This document shows positions 59,616 through 64,000 of a stretch of 64,000 nucleotides of DNA, one piece after another. Position 1 is the first letter of the stretch, and each line of letters starts with the position of its first letter. The position numbers were made by a program, and so were the translations under genes. Below the pieces are notes generated by a model that did not search any database, was not told the origin of the DNA, and saw only the letters and a list, made by a program, of their open reading frames with translations. The stretch covers positions 7,647 through 71,646 of the forward strand of contig JAYSCT010000004.1 in NCBI GenBank assembly GCA_041914785.1, given 5' to 3'. Source of the stretch: Pelomonas sp041914785 (GTDB lineage Bacteria > Pseudomonadota > Gammaproteobacteria > Burkholderiales > Burkholderiaceae_C).

Positions 59616-59995
59616 CAGCTCTGGTCCCAGGCGTCGATCGTCAGGCGATGGTCTGGCGGGCACGCAGCAATCCGCTCCGCGTTCACTTCGAGCTTGCTGC
59701 GCCACGTCGATGTCGCCACATAGTCGTCGCCGACGACAAGTGCGCCGGCGCTGGCCGGCTGCGTCTCGTCCACCAGGACTGGCAGTACGGCGCTGGCCAG
59801 GGCCGTGTAGCGATTGGGATACCCCCCGCTGGCCAGCTTCTCAGCCAGGCCGCCGGCGACGAGGTCCTCGATCCACCGGATGCCATCCGCCCCGGCCTCC
59901 CACTGCGCCAGGATTGCAGCCCGGCGAACGTCCTGGGTGGACTGGTCCCTCTCTCGGGGGCTCTGCGTGGAAACCACGATCCACCACCCGATCAT
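59615..59995 (-). CDS. Hypothetical protein
   Basis: The 126-residue protein is joined to the upstream gene by an ATGA overlap and to the downstream gene by a shared base. It looks soluble (RRAAILAQWEAGADGIRWIE, then NRYTALASAVLPVLVDETQP). No motif recognised. Confidence 0.5.
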   Translation of the reverse strand: MIGWWIVVSTQSPRERDQSTQDVRRAAILAQWEAGADGIRWIEDLVAGGLAEKLASGGYPNRYTALASAVLPVLVDETQPASAGALVVGDDYVATSTWRSKLEVNAERIAACPPDHRLTIDAWDQS

Positions 59996-60303
59996 TTGCC
60001 GGTCTCCGTGCCGCCCAGCTCGGCGCGCTGCAGCTGGTGAATGTTGGCCTGGTGCTCGGCGAACAACGACGAGATCTCTCGCGCGAGGTCACGCACAGAG
60101 GCGGCGATGGCGTCGAATCGGCGCGCCTGGTGCTCGGGCGGCTGCTCGGCCTCCCGGATGCCCGCCACGATGCTTGCGACGCCTTCCAGCAGCTCACCCT
60201 GCACAGTGGCATTGATTTGCTGCAACTCCGCGCAAACCGCGGTCGCGATCTCGCTCAACGTGCGCTCGACCGCCCGGACCTCGGGGCCTGTTGTTGTGGT
60301 CAT
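59992..60303 (-). CDS. Hypothetical helical protein
   Basis: The 103-residue product is nearly all helical (VERTLSEIATAVCAELQQIN, then IAASVRDLAREISSLFAEHQ), with coiled-coil character. ATGA overlaps link it to the SprT-like gene upstream and the next gene downstream. Function unknown. Confidence 0.52.
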   Translation of the reverse strand: MTTTTGPEVRAVERTLSEIATAVCAELQQINATVQGELLEGVASIVAGIREAEQPPEHQARRFDAIAASVRDLAREISSLFAEHQANIHQLQRAELGGTETGK

Positions 60304-61103
60304 GTCCTTCTCCCAGTCACTGCGCGGGCTGGCGGCCTGGTCCTACCCGGCGTCGGCTCGTCATCAACGGGAGCGCACGCCTCGGAGACCAGCTCCAGCC
60401 CACAGCTCACACATGCTATGCGAAGCGCGGGCTTTCCCCAGACGTTCATCCGGCATCCGGGGCAGGTGTACTTCTCGCGGTTGCTGCGGTTTGGCGCCGA
60501 CGTCGGCGGCCGCTGCGGGCTGATGAGCACGCCCTGCTCGGCCGGCACCGCCAGCGCCGCCGGCACGATCGGCCACAGCGCCGAGGCCGTGGCCACCGGG
60601 TGCAGCGGCGCAGCCGGCGTGAACCGGTCGTACCAGGTCACCGCGAAATCGTGGTTCACCAGCAGCTGGCTCACCTCGGCCGAGAAGCGGCCGCCGGGGA
60701 TGACGTAGTCGGCCATGCGATCACCGACACGGCGGCCGCCAGGCTGGCCAGTGTCGGAGGGCATCAGCCCGATGCTCTCCATCTTGTCGGCCCATTCGTG
60801 GTTGTGATAGCGGCCTCGGCCTGGCGTGCCGAAGTGGGCTTGCCACAGATGGACCATCTCGTGGACGAGGGTCTGCAGGATCTCGATGAGCGGGATCACG
60901 GCGAAGTACTCGGGGTTCATCGCGATCTCGTCCGTGGTCTGCCCGTCGCGGTTGCCGAACCTGGCCGCGGAGAAGTAGCCGTAGGTGCGCTTCTCGCGCT
61001 GGAGGGTGAGCAGGCAGTCCGGCAGCTGGCCACCGAACAACGTGGCGTTGAAGTGCTCGTACGCCAGGCGCAACTCGGCGTACGTCGTGGCTGTCGGCTC
61101 CAT
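60300..61103 (-). CDS. SprT-like zinc metallopeptidase
   Basis: ATG 61103 gives 267 residues; a TTG at 61118 would overlap the palindrome at 61105-61124. The SprT-like domain has YAELRLAYEHFNATLFGG at the start, the catalytic HEMVH (about 86-90) and a downstream metal-ligand region RGRYHNHEWADKM. The C-terminus carries a zinc ribbon (CPGC and CVSC) as in SprT/Spartan proteins. Eukaryotic Spartan cleaves proteins crosslinked to DNA; in mobile elements a possible target is a relaxase-DNA adduct or other protein roadblock, an inference. First gene of a five-gene minus-strand operon. Confidence 0.8.
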   Translation of the reverse strand: MEPTATTYAELRLAYEHFNATLFGGQLPDCLLTLQREKRTYGYFSAARFGNRDGQTTDEIAMNPEYFAVIPLIEILQTLVHEMVHLWQAHFGTPGRGRYHNHEWADKMESIGLMPSDTGQPGGRRVGDRMADYVIPGGRFSAEVSQLLVNHDFAVTWYDRFTPAAPLHPVATASALWPIVPAALAVPAEQGVLISPQRPPTSAPNRSNREKYTCPGCRMNVWGKPALRIACVSCGLELVSEACAPVDDEPTPGRTRPPARAVTGRRT

Positions 61104-61104
61104 T

Positions 61105-61124
61105 TGTGTATTGTGCAATACACA
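61105..61124. promoter_or_regulatory. 20-bp palindrome at the start of the SprT-like gene
   Basis: TGTGTATTG (61105-61113) and CAATACACA (61116-61124) are perfectly complementary around a 2-base centre. It touches the SprT-like start codon region and lies in the divergent interval with the regulator gene at 61175. Such a position favours an operator controlling the minus-strand operon. Confidence 0.5.
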
Positions 61125-61145
61125 GACCCGCGCTGTGACTTGATT

Positions 61146-61162
61146 AATTCGTCACGGTGACG
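61146..61162. repeat. 17-bp inverted repeat, left copy
   Basis: AATTCGTCACGGTGACG is the exact reverse complement of 61512-61528. Each copy also contains its own dyad CGTCAC-N-GTGACG. This copy lies 13 bases before the start of the small regulator gene and in the divergent interval with the SprT-like operon. Confidence 0.7.
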
Positions 61163-61174
61163 CATTATCCGGCC

Positions 61175-61522
61175 ATGGACAAGACATCGCCCAGCCCAGC
61201 CCGCGGCAAGCGCGGCCCCAAGCCCCTCGGTGAGCGGGCGATGACTGGCGCCGAGCGGACGCGGGCGTACCGCCAGCGCCTGCAGGAGGATCAGGACCTC
61301 GAGGCCGCGGGCATGCTGTCCGGCGTCGCGCTGCGGGAGAAGCTCAACCGCGCGTTGCTGGAGCTGGAGCGCCTGGAGTCCGGCCGGGCCAAGCTCTCGC
61401 CAGCCTGGGAAGGATTCGAGGCCGACCTCCACGAGGGCGCCCAATACGCCGCTCAGTTGGTCTGGCAGGAAGTCGGTCGGCGGTATGGCTTCAAGCTGAG
61501 CAAGCGCAAACCGTCACCGTGA
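61175..61522 (+). CDS. Small putative DNA-binding regulator
   Basis: ATG 61175 gives 115 residues; a GTG at 61157 lies inside the inverted repeat and is less likely. The N-terminus has a basic AT-hook-like stretch (ARGKRGPKPLGERAMTGAER) and then a helical region (TRAYRQRLQEDQDLEAAG, LREKLNRALLELERLES). Proteins with this N-terminal pattern are common small regulators in ICEs and phages. Perfect 17-bp inverted repeats flank the gene, the right one covering its stop, which suggests that it binds them and controls itself, the divergent SprT-like operon and the helicase leader. Confidence 0.6.
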   Translation: MDKTSPSPARGKRGPKPLGERAMTGAERTRAYRQRLQEDQDLEAAGMLSGVALREKLNRALLELERLESGRAKLSPAWEGFEADLHEGAQYAAQLVWQEVGRRYGFKLSKRKPSP

Positions 61523-61528
61523 CGAATT
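61512..61528. repeat. 17-bp inverted repeat, right copy
   Basis: CGTCACCGTGACGAATT overlaps the last codons of the regulator gene and is the exact reverse complement of 61146-61162. It stands at the head of the leader region of the helicase gene, so a protein bound here could control that transcription. Confidence 0.7.
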
Positions 61529-61677
61529 CGCGCCGACGCGGGCGTCTTCCCGCCGGCGCCGCGCTGTCCTAGACTCGGCACACCTTCGGACGGGCTCACC
61601 GCCCGTCAGGACAACTGGTCAACCCCTGAAACCAGTCGGCTCACGCCCGGGGTCGCTTCTGCACCTACCAATCCCAC

Positions 61678-61697
61678 GCGGGAAGTTCGCTTCCCGC
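61678..61697 (+). ncRNA. UUCG-capped hairpin in the helicase leader
   Basis: Perfect 8-bp stem GCGGGAAG/CTTCCCGC closed by TTCG. UUCG tetraloops give very stable RNA hairpins, and there is no T tract behind it, so it is more likely a structural RNA element than a terminator. Confidence 0.5.
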
Positions 61698-61742
61698 CCG
61701 GGGTGCGTCTTCCTTGGTTCAACCACTACCGAGGACAACGAC

Positions 61743-61766
61743 ATGCCCCCTTCCCTGCCCCGCTGA
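61743..61766 (+). CDS. Possible 7-residue leader peptide MPPSLPR
   Basis: ATG 61743 has a GAGGA site at ideal distance (61731-61735) and the frame runs seven codons to TGA, with three prolines. It stands between the hairpins of the helicase leader. Short frames with strong ribosome sites in leaders often couple translation to downstream expression. Too short for any statistical support. Confidence 0.3.
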   Translation: MPPSLPR

Positions 61767-61951
61767 TCCCTGGTTGAGCACCGGCATCCCGCCGGCGCGC
61801 CAGCGTCATCAAGCCCAGTTCGGCCGCGCTATCACAGCGCGCGCCATCCGGGCGTCTTCGCCCAACGTACTCAACCCAACCGGGGATCTCAGCGTCCCCA
61901 TGGGGTCGGTGCGTTCTCCGCCTTTTCCGACCCACCCCCAAGGAGAACCTC

Positions 61952-63577
61952 ATGACCCGCTACAACACGCCCCAGAACACCACCGAGCAACAGGCTGTCA
62001 TCGACAGCCGCGGCAGGCTCGTGGCTGTGGACGCCTTCGCCGGCACCGGCAAGACTTCCACGCTGGTCCAGTACGCGCTCGCTCGCCCGAACAAGCGCAT
62101 CCTCTACATCGCCTTCAACAAGTCCGTGGCCGCCGAGGCCAAGGAGCGTTTCCCCGACAACGTTGAGTGCCGCACCACGCACTCGCTGGCCTATGCCGCC
62201 GTGGGCCGCAAGTTCGCCGAGAAGCTCGGCAACGTGCCGGCCTACATGGTGACCCAGGCCTTCAACGTCACTACCCGCCGCGCCAAGCTCGCCCTCGAGG
62301 CGGTGGGCGCGTTCCTGTGCTCGACCGACGACGACATCTCACAGGATCACGTCGACGAAGAACTCGTCGAAGCGAACTACCTCGAGGCCGTCGCCGTGGT
62401 CGACCTGGCCAAGCGTCTCTGGGAAGAGATGCAGAACCCGCGCAGCCCGCTGAAGATGCCTCACGACGGCTATCTGAAGCTGTGGGCCCAACAGAAGCCC
62501 CGGCTGCGCTACGACGTCATCCTCCTGGACGAGGCCCAGGACACCAACCCGATCACGCTCGACCTGGTCATGGCCCAAAGCCATGCGACGGTTGTGCTGG
62601 TCGGCGATCGTCATCAAGGCATCTACGGCTTCCGCAAGGCGCTCAACGCGATGGAGGCGGTGGACGCGGAGGAGCGCATCGCGCTCACCCAGTCCTTCCG
62701 TTTCGGTCAGCGCATCGCCGACGTGGCCACGATGCTGCTGCGCTCCTTCAAGGGAGAGCAGCAGACCATCAAGGGTCGCTCGGACATCGATGTCCGCTGG
62801 TCCGTCGACACCCAGCGCCACTACGCCCTGATCGGGCGGACCAACGCTGGGCTGTTCGCGGCCGCGGCCCACATCGTGATGGGCGAGCGGAACTGCCGGC
62901 TGCACTTCGTCGGCGGGTTCGACAGCTACTTGTTCGGCAAGGTGCTCGATGCCTACTACCTGTGGGCAGACGAGCGCTCCAAGATCAAGGACCCGTCGAT
63001 CTCTCGCTTCACCAGCTTCACCGAGTTCCAGGAGTACGGTGAAGAGGCCGGCGACGCCGAGGTCAAGGCCTTGGCCAAGACCGTCGACGAGTACCGCAAC
63101 CAGGTGCCGATGATCTACAACCGGATGAAGGCCGCGGAGACGCCGCTGGAGGACCAGGCTGCCATCACCTTGACCACCGGCCATCGCGCCAAGGGTCTGG
63201 AATGGGAGCAGGTCAGCCTGGCGGACGACTTCATCGAGCTGCCGCCGGAAGACGACTTTGACCCCGAGGAAATCAACCTCCTCTACGTGGCAGTGACGCG
63301 TGCCATCCGGTGCGTGAAGCTCCCGAGCAGCCTGTATGGCTGGCTGGAAGCGAATGGCTTCGACTTCGGTTCTGCCGAGGTGCGCCAGCCGCAGCAGCTG
63401 CAACCGGTGAAGCCGCGCCTGCAAACCAGCAGCACGGAAGCGCTGGTCGAGGCCATCGAGGCCGCGGCTCGCCGCGCCGGCTTGATCGTCGAGGGCGAGG
63501 CGCTCGACTTCGACGACCTCATCAGGCTGTGCCAACAGCTTGGTGAGGGCTACAGGACCCCGCGTCTGGTAGCCTGA
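61952..63577 (+). CDS. UvrD/Rep-like superfamily 1 DNA helicase
   Basis: The 541-residue protein contains the SF1A helicase motifs: Q-like NTTEQQAVIDS, motif I AFAGTGKT (28-35), Ia IAFNKSVAAEA, II ILLDEAQDTNP (about 189-199), III VLVGDRHQGIYGFR, IV-like SFRFGQRIADV, V TTGHRAKGLEWEQV, and VI YVAVTRA. It is shorter than UvrD because the 1B/2B insertions are reduced. Similar helicases are standard in PFGI-1-type elements, probably for element DNA processing or replication. It ends in a strong terminator at 63596. Confidence 0.9.
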   Translation: MTRYNTPQNTTEQQAVIDSRGRLVAVDAFAGTGKTSTLVQYALARPNKRILYIAFNKSVAAEAKERFPDNVECRTTHSLAYAAVGRKFAEKLGNVPAYMVTQAFNVTTRRAKLALEAVGAFLCSTDDDISQDHVDEELVEANYLEAVAVVDLAKRLWEEMQNPRSPLKMPHDGYLKLWAQQKPRLRYDVILLDEAQDTNPITLDLVMAQSHATVVLVGDRHQGIYGFRKALNAMEAVDAEERIALTQSFRFGQRIADVATMLLRSFKGEQQTIKGRSDIDVRWSVDTQRHYALIGRTNAGLFAAAAHIVMGERNCRLHFVGGFDSYLFGKVLDAYYLWADERSKIKDPSISRFTSFTEFQEYGEEAGDAEVKALAKTVDEYRNQVPMIYNRMKAAETPLEDQAAITLTTGHRAKGLEWEQVSLADDFIELPPEDDFDPEEINLLYVAVTRAIRCVKLPSSLYGWLEANGFDFGSAEVRQPQQLQPVKPRLQTSSTEALVEAIEAAARRAGLIVEGEALDFDDLIRLCQQLGEGYRTPRLVA

Positions 63578-63595
63578 GCGCACCCTGCCCCACCC

Positions 63596-63629
63596 ATCCC
63601 CAGCGACCTCACGGTCCTGGGGATTTTTT
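63596..63629 (+). terminator. Rho-independent terminator of the helicase gene
   Basis: Stem ATCCCCAG/CTGGGGAT continues with inner GACC/GGTC across a one-base bulge, loop TCAC, and is followed by a run of six T. It is 19 bases after the helicase stop. Confidence 0.88.
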
Positions 63630-63731
63630 GTCCTCGGCGTCATCACGCCGGCCGGTGACCAGATGCTGACCATCCTGCTTCACCTCCCTGAGCAGGAGCC
63701 GTGTGGGCAATGACAGCAACATGGCTTTGCG

Positions 63732-63761
63732 ACCCCGGCCGGTGCTGGGGTTTCTTTTTTT
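63732..63761 (+). terminator. Second Rho-independent terminator
   Basis: ACCCCGGC pairs with GCTGGGGT (one G-U) around loop CGGT and is followed by TTCTTTTTTT. No gene lies between this and the first terminator, so together they isolate the helicase from the gene at the right edge. Confidence 0.8.
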
Positions 63762-63839
63762 CGGCTCTTCGCCTAGGGGCAATACTTACCCGGTCATGGG
63801 GATGGCGAAGACGCGAAGGCCCGGGCAAAGTGCCGCGCC

Positions 63840-64000
63840 ATGCATGCTCCTGAACTGCAGTATCAGCAGCTCATAGACATCGGTCTGAGCGATAGCACTG
63901 ATCGCCTAATGCGGCGTCTGACGGCCGCAAGTGAGGCAATGGGTTTGGCGCTTTGCGCATTGGTTCGTGACGCCTCATGCGCCGACGGCCATCGTGAGGA
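63840..64000 (+). CDS. Possible LuxR-type regulator, N-terminus only
   Basis: The frame from ATG 63840 stays open to the right edge (53 complete codons). The visible start (YQQLIDIGLSDSTDRLMRRL, then TAASEAMGLALCALVRD) resembles the first helices of autoinducer-binding domains of LuxR-type regulators, in which a variable helix precedes a repeated pattern of the type LxxxAxxLGF. There is no clear ribosome site. Too little is present to decide. Confidence 0.3.
   Translation, partial: MHAPELQYQQLIDIGLSDSTDRLMRRLTAASEAMGLALCALVRDASCADGHRE

Larger units (their letters stand above)
61560..61951 (+). promoter_or_regulatory. Structured leader upstream of the helicase gene
   Basis: The gene-free 429-base interval before the helicase start contains several stem-loops: GACGGGC/GCCCGTC (61589-61607), ACTGGT/ACCAGT (61614-61636), and GCGGGAAG-TTCG-CTTCCCGC (61678-61697) with a UUCG-type tetraloop. 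GCCCGGGGT repeats at 61645 and 61696. Nearer the gene GGGGA (61882-61886) can pair with TCCCC (61895-61899), or the overlapping CCCC can pair in CCCCATGGGG (61896-61905); these two are mutually exclusive. With a short reading frame at 61743 this looks like a cis-regulatory RNA leader. The helicase start itself has AAGGAG. Confidence 0.5.

Overview
The window comes from a high-GC Gram-negative bacterium, most likely a betaproteobacterium of the order Burkholderiales. This rests on base composition, codon bias and the style of the XerD-like and conjugation proteins; no rRNA or other taxonomic marker is present. It has two parts that look unrelated: a chromosomal-type type I secretion/giant adhesin operon (1 to about 22.4 kb) and an integrative conjugative element (ICE) of the PFGI-1/clc class, transfer type MPF-G (about 22.4 to 63.8 kb).

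Part one is a tightly packed + strand operon. In order it encodes the C-terminal part of a MotB/SiiA-like protein with an OmpA-like end, an HlyD-type membrane fusion protein, a MotA/TolQ/ExbB-like channel protein, an HDOD protein, a membrane protein with degenerate GGDEF and EAL domains, and a 5,529-residue RTX protein. The RTX protein has 12 units of about 79 residues, then 27 units of exactly 81 residues, then two concanavalin/LamG-like regions and one PA14 domain set among further RTX repeats, and a C-terminal secretion region. The layout recalls Salmonella SPI-4 (SiiAB proton channel, SiiCDF exporter, SiiE adhesin) crossed with LapD-style c-di-GMP sensing.

Part two begins with an overlapping parD-parE-xerD trio, then small hypothetical genes and the MobH relaxase gene traI on the minus strand. 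A gene-free control region of about 0.9 kb (28,430 to 29,313) separates traI from the divergent transfer operon. It holds three 11-bp direct repeats, two related long palindromes and a series of stem-loops, and is the best candidate for oriT. The transfer operon (29.3 to 50.3 kb) follows PFGI-1-class order: PilL, TIGR03759, a Tat-type transglycosylase, TIGR03765, TraD, TIGR03747, RAQPRD, TIGR03758, 03745, 03750, 03746, 03749, 03752, lipoprotein 03751, the VirB4-like ATPase 03744, 03757, 03756, 03755, a small membrane protein and TraG. After it come a DsbC-like thiol oxidoreductase, two tandem Ivy-like lysozyme/transglycosylase inhibitors and a lysozyme-like membrane protein.

The accessory segment (54.3 to 61.1 kb) has a + strand run of unknown genes that includes an EVE-like protein followed by a HerA-like ATPase, facing a minus-strand operon of small membrane and zinc-ribbon proteins ending in a SprT-like metallopeptidase. 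A small regulator gene (61,175 to 61,522) is flanked by perfect 17-bp inverted repeats. A structured leader with a short proline-rich reading frame precedes a UvrD-like helicase gene that ends in a strong terminator. A possible LuxR-type regulator begins at the right edge. Neither end of the ICE is certain: no P4-type integrase and no tRNA attachment site were seen.

Family names are recalled from knowledge of these families; no database search was run.
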